64,000 bases of DNA from Gambelia wislizenii (taxonomy: Eukaryota > Chordata > Lepidosauria > Squamata > Crotaphytidae): assembly GCA_030847615.1 (NCBI GenBank), contig JAUMIR010000001.1, forward strand, positions 292,542,187 through 292,606,186, in the 5' to 3' direction. Made by a program: the position numbers and the translations under genes. The notes beneath the pieces were generated by a model. That model was given only the letters and a program-made list of their open reading frames with translations. It was not told the DNA's origin and did not search any database. Of this stretch, positions 47,090-57,877 are shown one piece after another (positions within the stretch are counted from its first letter, which is position 1; every line of letters begins with the position of its first letter).

Positions 47090-47352
47090 ATTCCATTTTT
47101 CCATATCCTGTCCTGTTCTCCATATCCATATCCTAGCCTCTTCTTCCGAGTACAGGTTACACATCAGGACAATCAAATGTTGTGGCACACCTATTTCTTT
47201 AAGAATAATCCATAGTTTTTTAAGATCTATACAATCAAAGGCTTTGCTATAATCTATAAAGCACAGGCTGATTTTCTTTTGAAATTCTTTGGTGCCAAAG
47301 ATTTTTTGCAATATTATCCCTAGTGCCTCTTCCTTTCCTGAACCAAGGTTGG
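47090..47352 (-). mobile_element. BovB (RTE) LINE, 5' part of the copy at 43840
   Basis: Minus-strand reverse-transcriptase fragment FRKGRGTRDNIAKNLW, FQKKISLCFIDYSKAFDCID, LKKLWIILKEIGVPQHLIVL and MCNLYSEEEARIWIWRTGQD, typical of BovB RT. The frame breaks once near 47300. The copy is truncated just upstream of this block. Confidence 0.85.
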
Positions 47353-47982
47353 ATAGGGGCACTGAATGCTTCAGACAAACTACAAATAATAGTTACAATA
47401 GCAAGAAAAGGCCTAGATACATAGATGTTCCCTTTTAAAAATATTTTTAAATAGCACTCAGACTTCATTAATTCTTTTCTATAGAAACTCCTATATGCAT
47501 GCAGATTATTTTACAATTAAAGTTTAGTCAGACTTCACAGCTGAGTAGGGACTTGAACTGACATCGTCCACGCCAAAACCTGGTGGCTCCCATGTCAGTA
47601 GGATGGTGAATCTGTTCCTGGCTTTAAGTCTGACATTAAAGGAGCTATCCATGGTGCTGAATCTAGTTTGTGGATAGAGTTCAGAAGAGCTCCTTTAATG
47701 TTTTGACTAAAACCCAGAGCAGATTCCATCAACATGTAAGCCACCACCTACCATTGGCTTCAGTACACCATCACAATCACCAAACATCTAAAAGTAAGAT
47801 ATAAAACAGTGGAACAAAGTATAAAGTTGTTCTGTTGGAGAATAAGGCAATATTTATATCTCAAAATGATACCATAACAGCAAGAAGTGCTTAATATTTA
47901 CTCTTTAGAAAATTCAAACCTACCAAAAATTCAAGTCCCAAATAGAGATATCTAAAAATATTTAACATATATATATATATAC
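47353..47982. other. PKP4 intron next to exon donor, no recognised element
   Basis: Includes a short (AT)n run at about 47966-47980, directly against the splice donor of the start-codon exon (GTATATATAT on the minus strand). Confidence 0.5.
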
Positions 47983-48113
47983 CTGCTCTTTCACAGAAGC
48001 TAGAATAGTGGTGGCGGTAGCCTCTGTTTCCATAGCTGGACTTGTGGAAGATTCCTGGGTGGTCTGTTGCAGCCCTTCTTCCAAAGGAGTCTGCTCAGGA
48101 GCTGGCATATTGC
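47983..48113 (-). CDS. PKP4: PKP4 (plakophilin 4 / p0071) exon with start codon
   Basis: Read on the minus strand, a polypyrimidine tract ending in TTTTTCCCCCCAG is followed by GCAAT, then ATG (48106-48108) and 42 codons (MPAPEQTPLEEGLQQ... TTILASVKEQ) up to a GT donor whose complement is at 47981-47982. The N-terminus matches human plakophilin 4 as I recall it, especially the opening MPAPEQ and the closing ATTILASVKEQ. PKP4 is an armadillo-repeat protein of the p120-catenin family, working at adherens junctions, desmosomes and the midbody. This exon encodes the extreme N-terminal head, ahead of the coiled coil. Only 5 bases of 5' UTR lie on this exon, so the rest is further upstream, to the right and outside this window or unrecognised. 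The exon ends on a complete codon (phase 0), matching the in-frame start of the exon at 16864. Start choice: this ATG gives the conserved N-terminus. Confidence 0.9.
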
Positions 48114-48590
48114 CTGGGGGGAAAAATCAGTTTGATATTTCATGTTTATATATGTGATCAATAGCTTCCCTTTTCTCCACTAAAACATTCCATAAGTCTG
48201 CCATTCCTGAGAGACACTTAGGATCTTCTTACTCCTTGTTCCAAAAATGACACAGACATATTGTTTTGCCTGAGGAGGGCTTACAGAGAAAAGGTGGTCT
48301 AAGAGTATTTATACGCCTTATCTAAAAGCAAACAGAAGTGTTCCCTCCACATACATGCAACTAAAAGTTTAAAAAATCCATCTTTGCTGTAACTTTCCAG
48401 ATAAATCCAATTTTCAAGACTGTTGGTTCTTTTTACCTCACAGTTTTATGGGTGCTTCTTTGTGGCTATAAATCAATTGTGCTACCCACTGCCTCTATAA
48501 TCAACAATTGTTTTTCATGGCTTTAGGAGGGCCAGTTTCCTATGGATACATGCTCAGGTAGTCTTTTTACACACAGTTTGCTCGCCACAT
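48114..48590. other. PKP4 intron 1, acceptor side, no recognised element
   Basis: Immediately upstream of the start-codon exon in gene direction; contains the polypyrimidine tract at 48114-48126 and otherwise nothing recognised. Confidence 0.5.
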
Positions 48591-48603
48591 AAAAACATAT
48601 TCT

Positions 48604-50687
48604 GTTTGTCCCATTAAAGACAAATTAATATTTTTCCATCAAATTAAATCCCCTTTAATTTCTTTCCACAACTTCTCAAAATTATTCTTAAATAATTCTT
48701 GGGTATTTCCCATTATATTTATTCCTAAATATTTGACCATCTTTATAATTTCAAATCCTGTTTTTTTTCCTTTAATTCTTCTTTCTCCACTTTATCCATA
48801 TCAGTTATTAAAATGAATGTATTACTGAGATTATTACATCTATTTCAAACAATGCCAATTACTATATCAAATGAAACATTTGCCAGATGGTAAAAAGAAT
48901 TATCTAAATTTATATGGAACGGTAAAGTTATTATTAACTGATATAAGAGAAGGAAGTGGATTAGGCTTACCTGATTTAAAAATATACTATGAAGCTGCAT
49001 GTTTAACAATGGATAAAATTAGAAAATAAAAGAAATTTAGAATTATTTCTTGATAATTCTAAGAATTAAGGATGGGCTGGCATGGGTATTTGTGGTGTGG
49101 GGAGATCAAAATTAACACAGAATTTAAAAATCATATTATTAGGAAATCATGAATAAGAGTATGGAACAAATATAAAAAGAGACTGAGTCCTAAAATGCCA
49201 GGATGGTTGTCCCCATAGGAAGTATTTTGTAAACAAGAATTGAGAATGGAGAACTGGATAAAATATAGGGAAATTTTAGAATTAAGAGAAGGAATTTGGA
49301 AGACTAAAGAGAAACAGAAGTTAGAGGAGGAAGGATTTAATTTGCATTGGCTGAGCTATTACCAACTAAGGGAAAGAGCTAAAGAAGATCTCAAAATGTT
49401 TCAATATGAAGGGGAGAAGTCAGAATGTGAAAGAATACTGTATTATGTTCAGACGAAACTCATGAGATTAGTAAAATGTTTGGACTATTGTTAAAGTTAA
49501 ATTTAGAACAAGAGCAAATAAAACAATGTATGATAGATTAGGCGCAGAATTCGGGGAATCAAATACAACTGGATCAATGGGAGAGAGTATGGAATCGAGA
49601 TTTAAAATTTACGTGTTCATATAATCTCAAAGAATTTTTTTACAAAATTATGTTCAAGTGGTACTTATCTCCATCAAAATTGGTCAAAATGTATAAAGGT
49701 GTCTCAGATGTTGGAAGTGTAAGTGACAAATAGGTTCATTTTACCACCTGTGTTGGAAATGTAAAAAAGTAAAAAAGTTTTGGTTTAAAATCAATAAATG
49801 GGGAAGGAAAATATTGGGTATTAAACTAAATAAGAGACCAGAATTATACCTATTAAATATGATAAATATAAATGATGAGATGGAAAGGAAATATGAGAAT
49901 TTAATTTGCTATTTAGTTATGGCTGGACAAATGATATATGCAAGGAAGTCGAAAACTAATAATAATAATAATAATAATTATATTTATTTATATCTTGCCC
50001 CTCTACGAAACGCAATCGGAGCGGCTTACAGCAATTAGAATATACATTCCGACCCTCAATCCCACCCCCACTTAAAATACAATTAATGAAATGCCGGCGT
50101 ACCAGGACTGGATTGAAAAAGCTATGGAATTTGCATTATTGGATAAACTTTCAAATTTAGCGAAGAATAAGTCAATCAAAAAATACAAAAAACCCCACAT
50201 GGGAACCATTTATAAAATATATCCAAAAAGAAAATGAAGATATTACTGTCATGAGATTTAATATTTAGTTAATGATTAATAATTGTTGGATTTAAAATAT
50301 GATTTGAGAGAGATGAATGTAACTTTTGATAAAATAGATGTTAATATAGAATGCTTTATAATAAAACTAAAAGAAAATCTATGATGAGGGTAGTAATGAA
50401 AAGATATATAGAAAGGGAGGGGAAATATTGTGAAGATTTTAAAAAAGCAAGTAGAGAGAGGTGGGAAGTTAATTTTAAGGGGGGATGTAAGAGGGAGGAG
50501 GGTTAGTGGATAATTGTTTTGTAATGTGTGGTACTGTTTTTGTTAGTGTGTCAAATGTTTATGTTTTTATTTTTTATCTCCATTTTATTGTCTGTTTTCA
50601 TTTTATTTAGTATGTATAAATGTCTTTATTTTCTTATGTATTTTGAAATGTCATTGAATACAGATTATTTATTAGAGCAAATTAAAA
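48604..50687 (+). mobile_element. L1 LINE, 5'-truncated with 5' inversion, flanked by 13-bp target-site duplication
   Basis: The main part (about 48800-50687) reads on the plus strand: NETFARW, LSKFIWNGKV, GLGLPDLKIYYEAACLT, then MRMENWIKYREILELREGIW, EEGFNLHWLSYYQLRERAKE, YLVMAGQMIYARKSK and a poly(A)-like tail. These are the C-terminal words of a vertebrate L1 ORF2. The left part (48604-48800) encodes the preceding ORF2 sequence on the minus strand: VKYLGINIMGNTQELF, NNFEKLWKEIKGDLI, WKNINLSLMG. AAAAACATATTCT stands at 48591-48603 and again at 50688-50700. This is the twin-priming signature. Many stops; inactive. A (TAA)n-led fragment of another LINE interrupts it at about 49960-50105. Confidence 0.9.
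49960..50105. mobile_element. Short LINE-end fragment with (TAA)n, inside the L1
   Basis: (AAT)n followed by TTATATTTATTTATATCTTG and CGGAGCGGCTTACAGCAATT, a combination I associate with 3' ends of L2-type LINEs in reptiles (inverted here). L1 ORF2 coding resumes after it with DWIEKAMEFALLDKLS-like sequence. Confidence 0.5.
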
Positions 50688-50760
50688 AAAAACATATTCT
50701 ACTTGGTGAAAACAAGAGTACTGCCATTATAAGATTATCACATTTAGATTTCATAAACTA

Positions 50761-51152
50761 CCATAAGACTTCCTTATCTGTGGGATCACTTTCTGCTGTT
50801 TCAGTTACCTGCAGTCGCTGCTACCAGAAGTGTTTATGGGCATCTATCTGTCCGCCAGTGTAGTTCTATGGTATGCTTGGGCCAGAAGTTGACCTCCCAC
50901 CTTCTTCCTGTCTCTTGAAGTGACGAGAAACAAGTTGGGAGCAGATTGGTTCCTGGCCATGGGAAGCATTGTTTCCCTTTAACTCTGTACCAAACCCTGT
51001 ATTTTCAGATGGTAGTTGACTATTTAAACTTAGAGTGTTAAGTTTAAGTTATCAACCATGGTCTGAAAATGTAGGGTTCGGTACTATCCATGGTTTCAGG
51101 CATCCACGGGAGATCTTTGAATGTATCACCCGCAGATAAGGGGGTCTTGCTG
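50761..51152. mobile_element. TA-flanked Tc1/mariner-like MITE, 392 bp
   Basis: Left end CCATAAGACTTCCTTATCTG and right end CAGATAAGGGGGTCTTGCTG are imperfect inverted repeats with TA on each side. A long-range internal inverted pair lies at ACCAAACCCTGTATTTTCAG (about 50990) and TGAAAATGTAGGGTTCGGTA (about 51065). Confidence 0.7.
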
Positions 51153-51283
51153 TACACAAAGATAAAGTTAAGACTGAGAAGGTAAAACAAGACAACCGCA
51201 GCTAAAAACCTATCCTGGGCTTCTTCCTCTCCATATTTTAAAGATTTAAAGAGAAGAAATCAGAAAATCGAAGGAGAAAGAAA

Positions 51284-51320
51284 GAAGGAAGGAAGGAAGG
51301 AAGGAAGGAAGGAAGGAAGA
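51284..51320. repeat. (GGAA)n microsatellite
   Basis: Purine-only GGAA repeats in a longer GA-rich tract from 51270 to 51330. Confidence 0.95.
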
Positions 51321-51697
51321 AAGAAGAAAAGGCTATAAACAATCCATGTGTTGTGTAAGGCAAGCAGGAGCTCGGCAACTTGCATTCTACAAGAGCAGTA
51401 GGCAGGAGAGAACTGACCAAACTATGTCAGACATGTTTTGCAAGATAGATCAATCTTATACATTTATTGATGGAAGCTACTAACACACACATCCAATTCA
51501 TATACAGTGCTGCCCTTGACTTTCCATATTTTGTTCTACAATCTGAAAGTGAAATGGATTTAATTGGCCCACTACATATGATCTTCACAAGATACTTAAT
51601 ACTGTGAAGGTGCAAACTGTTTTTTGGTTGTTTTTTTTAAACTGAGGCACAAAGCTAAGCAAAAAAACCAAACTGGTAATTGTTGGTTGTAGAAGTA

Positions 51698-52117
51698 CAG
51701 TCATCCCTTCACATTTGCAGGGGTTAGGGTCACCAGAGTATGAAAAAAACGTGAACAACAATCGTCCTCCCTGAGCTTTCGCTCTCCCTGCAAAGAGAGT
51801 GAAGGGCCAGCAGAGGGGCAATTTAAGAGGCTTTTCCTCACACTCCATGCTTGTCTGTGTCGTCTCTCCTTTTAGAAAGGCAAGGGAAGACACAGACAAG
51901 CACGGAGGGTGAGGGAAAGCCCCTAAAATCGCCCCTCTGCTGGCAAAGGCACAGGAGAGGGGTGGTTTAAGAGGCTTTTCCTCATACTCCGTGCTTGTCT
52001 GTGTCATCTCTCCTTTTAGAAAGGGAAGGGAAGACACAGACAAGGACGGAGAGTGAGACAAACCCGCAAATACTCAAAACCGCGAATATCACATCCGCGA
52101 ATGTTAAGGGACAACTG
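51698..52117. mobile_element. TA-flanked MITE with the same termini as the GC-cored family but a different core, 420 bp
   Basis: Starts CAGTCATCCCTTCACATTTG and ends GCGAATGTTAAGGGACAACTG, TA on both sides, AGGGGTTAGGG subterminally as in the copies at 13309, 33281 and 42532. The core is instead a duplicated hairpin unit (GCTTGTCTGTGTCGTCTCTC, CTTTTAGAAAGG, GGGAAGACACAGACAAGC) present at about 51850 and 51990. Confidence 0.82.
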
Positions 52118-54313
52118 TATAAGCCAATACTTAGTAGAAACATGTATGGCAGCAATTACAGCTGCAAATCTTCTTGACAGTGCATCTACTGGCCTTGCAC
52201 ATCATGATTTTGTTATTTTTGCTCCATCTCAGTCGTATTGGATGGGGGGAGCCACTGACGAACAGGAACTTTCAAGTCTTGCCTCAGATACTCAGTTGGA
52301 ATCAGTTCTGAGCTTTCAATGGGCCATTTTAAGGTGAGGTGTGTATGAATATTTCTGCAAAGTTCTGTATGTTTCTGGTGTGCTGTATACTTCTGTACTT
52401 CAATGGTCTGAAAAGAAGTCAACATGCACTCTTCCAATTTCAAAAAACTTCATTGCCCAGAAGTGTTTCTTATTCAGTAAAGATTACCAGACAAGGTGTT
52501 ACAAACCGGCAAACGTTTTCCTCTACTTCTGGAGATCACCTCTCTTTATTAAATGCCTTGAGCCATATCTGTTCTAAATTCCATTTGTCTGATCTTTTCC
52601 TTTGGAATGTTCCACAGCCCAGTCAGATTTTTGCTGCCCCTTTTCATGCATTTTCTAGTAAAGTTACACAGACTGTGTGAAGTCAGGACAAGAGCAGCAT
52701 AATATACACAAAGTATGTTTGCATTATTTCTGCTATATAAACCTATTAGTTTTAATGTAGTTCCTAATGAGCCATAAGTGTTTGACTTCTGGCAGGTGCA
52801 ATATACTGAACTAATATTTTCAAAGAGCAAAGGATTCCAAGGTTGTCCTGAGTGTCAACAGCTAACTTTAAGAATCTATTTCATGAAGAACCAGTGGCCT
52901 GAACTCACTAGAAACACCCCCACACTCTGCCTTGAAGAAGAATTGATGCTGTTGTCTAGGATTTGAAATACTGTTTCAGCATGGATATAGTTCCGTTTCT
53001 TCTAGAGCAATTCATCCTGTACTTCTCAACACTGACTTCTATCTGCCATTTTAGCAGGCAACGTTTTTAAAAATAAATTCATTCATCAACTCTTGGGATC
53101 CCAGCTAAAGTCAGTTGCAAATTTTGCTACTTCCCTATTCAGATTATTCATAAAATATTGATTACTGAGTTCGGAAGTATTAATCCCTCCTTCTCAAAAG
53201 ATATATTTGGCTACAGGGGAGATTTTCTCATTTGAAATATCAACAACAAACAACAAAGCTAGCTGCTAGCTAGAAACATACAGATCCAGGAGAAAGTATA
53301 CCCTTTTGTACTATGAATGACTAATAAAATTTTGAGGTAGTCTCACAGCCATTCTGAAAATCTAAAATCCCCCAAAGGTATGTGCACTGAGATATTTTTT
53401 TTTAAATCCCAAAGCAACAGTCCCACCAGTTTCAACACATTATTTTCTACCCAAGCATAAGCAGTGAGTAGTGATAGCCCAACATCCATTTTATTTCAGT
53501 GGTTAACTAGAAAAACACAGTAAACGGCCTCTGCTCAGAATCATTTACACACAGTTTCCTCCTTACTACAAAGAATCTCTATTTATGATTTTTTGGGGTG
53601 TGTGTGTGTGTGAATAATTATCTGGTATGTGTTGCACATTCCTGTGTGCACAAGTTTATCTATGTGTACACACATACACATACATATAAAGATTGAAAAG
53701 AAATACTTTTTTGGAGTAGAGCCCCTAGAATCCACCAGCTGATATGACCACTGACCATTCTGGGAGCTGCACTCAAAATAACTTCTCAACATTGGCACTG
53801 AGATGCAGCCTCTTTCCTACCTCCTTGCCATTTCCTGTTACAGAAACCTGAAATTTCACATATGCATTTTATAAACATCTTGAGCAAACACAGTTGATAT
53901 TGTAGCTGTCCCAAACATAGCAAGTGCTCAAGTCTGATATAAATAAACTCTTATCAGGCAAGATAGTTTTTGTCATAAAAAACTTTTTTTACATCCCCAA
54001 TCCTGATAAGGATAACTATCTATCTACAACTATAGACAGTTAAAACTAAGTAGGATGATCCAACAAGATTACTGTTCAGTTTAGAAGATAGGTCTTTATA
54101 ATAAACTTTCTCAATTTGCTTGTTGCCTATGCCATTGGGGAGAAAATTGGGGAGGGGGACTAAATTCCGTCAGCAAATGATCCTAGCATACCTTTATTGA
54201 GGTATACATGAGGGAGAGGCCTTCCAATGGGATACTTAGATTATGATTATGATTATTACTGGAGTAACTAGAAATGACTTTTCACAGTAGACACATTTGA
54301 ACATCATCCAAAA
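52118..54313. other. PKP4 intron 1, no confidently recognised element
   Basis: The stretch 52125-52680 (GGCAGCAATTACAGCTGCAA) vaguely recalls a DNA-transposon-derived repeat, but I cannot place it. The rest, with a short (TG)n at about 53600, shows nothing. Confidence 0.4.
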
Positions 54314-54420
54314 GGACAGGTTGCTCACCTTTAACCATAGATCTTCGAGTGCTCTTCTGTGAATTCACACAGTGGGTTACTCTTGCACCTGCGCAGAGCA
54401 CTTGGAACTATCTAGAATCT
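54314..54420. repeat. Left terminal repeat (outer part) of DIRS element 3
   Basis: GGACAGGTTGCTCACCTTTA, ACCATAGATCTTCGAGTG and CTCTTCTGTGAATTCACACA recur inverted at 54595-54655. The GTGAATTCAC at its centre is itself a 10-bp palindrome. Confidence 0.82.
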
Positions 54421-54594
54421 CTAGGCAGAATAGACTTTGCAACATTTTGGCAGTAACTCCACCCATCCCAATGGTCCCTTTAAAGGTGCTCCCGCCTAAA
54501 TCCCCTCAGTTCCTTAAAGGATGCCACAATGAGCAGCACCAGGAACATTAAAGCATATATGCCATAGCAGGACATAGAGGGGAGGATGGGCGGG

Positions 54595-54692
54595 TCTGTG
54601 TGAATTCACAGAAGACCACTCAAAGATCTATGGTTACAGGGGAGCAACCTGTCCATCTTCTTCATGGTCTCTGTGAATCCACACAGTGGGTA
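54595..54692. repeat. Internal complementary region (ICR) of DIRS element 3
   Basis: The first half is the reverse complement of the left end (TGTGAATTCACAGAAGACCA, AAGATCTATGGTTAC, GGGAGCAACCTGTCC). The second half (ATCTTCTTCATGGTCTCTGT, GAATCCACACAGTGGGTA) should be the complement of the lost right end. Confidence 0.83.
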
Positions 54693-54914
54693 GATTAACA
54701 AGCTTCACCTGCAGGAGGAGGGGGTCATGCTCAAGGATTAGAGGAGGACATTAAGTAGCAAGTGACAAGTCCTCAAACCATTACAATGAATTCAATCATT
54801 AGAAACCCCAGGAGCAACAAGCTACATAGGCACATTACCTAAACATGTCATCAATTGTAAATAATCCATTCACTGAATGGAGGACAGCAACACCACCCTT
54901 CCAAAGGCTGCCTT

Positions 54915-56050
54915 GTTAAGGGACCGAGTGTCTAATCTATAATGTGAAATAAAGGTAGGTCAATAGTGCTCAACAAACATCCTCTAGAGGTACTCCAGAG
55001 AGGAAGGCAGCTGAGGTTGACACAGCCCTGGTGGAGTGTCCCCGAACCCGAGAAGGCAAGGGCTTCTGGGCCAGTTCGTAACAGAGGGTGATAGCCGAAA
55101 CCACCCATTTGGATAAATGCTGTGGAGAGATAGGAGAGCCCAGTCTAGAATCAGCGCAGGACACAGTCTTGGAGACTTTCGAAATGGAGCTGTCCTTTAT
55201 ACATAGAAAGCCAGAGCTCTCCAAGCATCCAGGGAGTGGAGAGTCCGTTCAAAGTCATCCTTAGGATCCTGCATCAGAGCAGGAAGAAAGAAGGACTGGT
55301 TCAAATGGAAGCTTGACACCACCTTTGAAATAAAAGATATGTTCGGTTTCAGAACCACCTTGTGTTTGTGGAACACCAGGTACGGAGCATCTGATCTGAG
55401 GGCACACAGTTCTCCAGCTAAACAGGCAAACATGATGGCCACCAAGAAGGCAGTCTTCCACGAGAGGAGTCTTAGGTCCGAGGTAGTCATGGGCTCGAAG
55501 GGCCTTCTAGCAAACTGAGACAGTACAAGTTCAAAACTCCAAGCCGGAGTGGGCTTAACCACAGGCGGATGAATATTGTTGTAGCCCCTGAGAAATTTCT
55601 TGACCACTGTGTCTTTGAACGGTAACGGTCGACCTTGTGCTTGAAACTCCACCGAGAGGGCAGCCAGGTAACATCTTATAGACGAAACAGAGAGTCCCGA
55701 GCTGGACAAGTGCAACAGTAACTGGAGAACCATCGATGTCGAGGAGGAGTCAACAGTAAGGCCCCTGTCTGACAAGTAGGATTCAAAGTGCTTCCACTTG
55801 TAGGCATAGGAGTAACGGCTGGAGGGTCGAAGAGAGGCATCGAGAACAGCCTGCACCTCAGCTGGCAGCAGTGAAGTAACAGTCCATACTGGGACGGAGG
55901 ACGGATTCAAGGCTGTATCCTCCAGGCAGTCATGCGAAGCATCTTGAGATCCGGATGCCTGATCTTGCCATTCTGGACAGTCAATTGATCTGGATGGTAC
56001 GGAAGGTGCAGGAAACATCATCGAGCCAGTCAAAGAAGAGGGGCAAACCA
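54915..56050 (-). pseudogene. DIRS element 3 tyrosine recombinase, catalytic arginine lost
   Basis: The long frame (ending 55197) carries the N-terminal SAM-like part (LRPSSRYSYAYKWKHFESYL, GLSVSSIRCYLAALSVEFQ), PFEPMTTSDLRLLSWKTAFL and VAIMFACLAGELCALRSD. In elements 1 and 2 this last box reads SARRxSEL, so here both arginines have changed and the catalytic one is absent. A frameshift near 55200 leads to 55224-54970 with RGHSTRAVSTSAAFLSGVPL (HxxR). Then a small deletion removes the usual CRAATW segment, and the tail FISHYRLDTRS with the nucleophile Tyr follows in a disturbed frame near 54930. Three independent defects make activity impossible. Confidence 0.83.
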
Positions 56051-57703
56051 CAGTTGTCAAGGCCACCATGGTGTGAGGTGGATTGCATCCGATCGGTCCC
56101 GACGTAACTTGGCCACCACCCGCATCAACAAAGGAAACGGTGGGAATAGGTACAGAAGTGGTCCGGTCCATCAGAACAGGAATGCATCCCCTTTCGATCC
56201 TGGGACCTGGCGCAGACGTGGTGCAATTGTTGGATGGAGTTGCAAAGAGGTTGATCAGCGGAGTGCCCCAATGCTGAAACAGCTGGCGCACAACCAAATG
56301 ATGGAGTGTCCATTCGTGCACGGACTAATTTGAATGGCTCAGGCTGTCGGCAAGAGTATTCTCCTCCCTGGAAGATGGATGGAATGGAGAATATAATTTT
56401 CGATGCACCAATCCCAGATCTGTATGGTGAAGGAGAGAAAAGACGGGGACCTTGCGCCACCTTGTTTGTTCAGGTAATACATTACCAAAGTGTTGTCCGT
56501 CACGATCAACACCGTCTTGCCAGTCACCAACTCCTCGAAGGCTCGGAGCACCTTCTGAACTGCAAGGAGCTTGAGGACGTTAATATAGAGCTCCCGTTCT
56601 TTGGCAGTCCACGTTCCCTGGACCACATACGTGTCGAGATGAGCTCCCCACCCGAGCCTGGAAGCATCTGTGGTGAGGGAGACTTGCGGCTGTGGAGGTT
56701 CGAATGGCATGCCCACTAGGACATTGTCTGGATTCAACCACCAGTCCAGAGAGCGTTGGACCATTCATGTCATAGTCAAAAGCTTCCGAGGGGAGTCCCA
56801 AAGCGGATTGAAGACTTGCAAGAACCAAAACTGGAGAGGATGAAACCGAAGCCTTGCGAATTGGGTGACGGAAGTCGTGGCTGCCATGTGCCCCAGGAGA
56901 ATGTGTACGGAGTGGGCCGAGACACTTTGGGATCAATGGCACTGGTGAATGATGTTGCAGAGAGTAGTGAAACGGTCCGGAGGCAGGCAGGCGGTCGTCG
57001 AATCCAAGCATGCCCCGATGAACTGAAGGGAGTGAGTAGGTTCAAGATGAGGTTTCTTGAGGTTGACAATAAGGCGAAGAGTGCCCAACAAGTCCAGTGT
57101 CAGGTCGATGTCGTGGAGAAGTTGCTGTCGAAACCCTGCCACCAACAGTCAGTCATTGATGTACGGGAAAACAACTACCCCCTGTTGCCGCAGGTAGGCT
57201 GCCACGGGTGCCATGCACTTCGTAAACACCCTTAGAGCTGTGGAGAGTCCGAAAAGCAGAACGCAGAGCTGGAAGGCATTGTCCCTGATCTGGAAGGTCA
57301 GGAAGCGCCTGTGAGACTGGTGAATCCCGATGTGAAAGTATGCGTTCTTGAGATCGATGGACACAAACCAGTCATCTTGCTGCAGAAGAGGCAAGATCAT
57401 TCCCAGGGTGACCATCCTGAACTTCTTTGGAGCGATGAATTCGTTCACCCTTCGAACGTACAGGATCGGTCGAATTCCATCTCCCCTCTTGGTGACTAGG
57501 AAGTACCTCGAATAGAAGCAGAGGTGACAATAGTCTGGGAGCATCGGATCAATGGCACCTTTTGGCAGTAATGTCAGCACCTCCTCGAGGAGGGGAAGGG
57601 AAGGTGGTGTTGTCCAGATACGGCCTGTTGGCAGTAGCGTATCGAATTCGATCCAGTAACCATCCTGGATGATGCGGAGAACCCAGCAGTCCAATGTTAT
57701 CAT
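56051..57703 (-). pseudogene. DIRS element 3 reverse transcriptase and RNase H, catalytic box YIND and stop
   Basis: RT from 57703: IIQDGYWIEFDTLLPTGR, YFLVTKRGDGIRPILYVRRV, FRMVTLGMILPLLQQDDWFV, SIDLKNAYFHIGIHQSHRRF (motif A) and FPYIND at the usual YxDD site. The first catalytic aspartate is replaced by asparagine, and the next codon is TGA (57149-57151). The frame then goes on with LLVAGFRQQLLHDIDLTLDL and LQFIGACLDST to 56933. RNase H (56764-56339) shows LTTDASRLGWGAHLDT, ELYINVLKLLAVQKVLRAF, VLIVTDNTLVMYYLNKQGG and HSIHLPGRRILLPTADS-like sequence. The C-terminal tail EWTLHHLVVRQLFQHWGTPL, INLFATPSNN opens the next frame at 56321. Confidence 0.85.
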
Positions 57704-57877
57704 GAACCAAGTGTTCTGGAATGCAGACAGGCGGCTTCTGAACAGATGGGTCTAGGAAGAGAACAAAAAGGTTAAAGTGGAGGCAGATCAGAACCTTCAT
57801 CTGCCCTGGTCCTTAGCCCTTTGCTTCGACAAGGGACAGTAGCGAGCGGCAGAGGCCTGGCTCCTCACCGTAGAAGG

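Noticed and set aside
51270..51340. Polypyrimidine/polypurine regulatory tract
   Set aside because: Simple GGAA microsatellite; nothing shows regulatory use.
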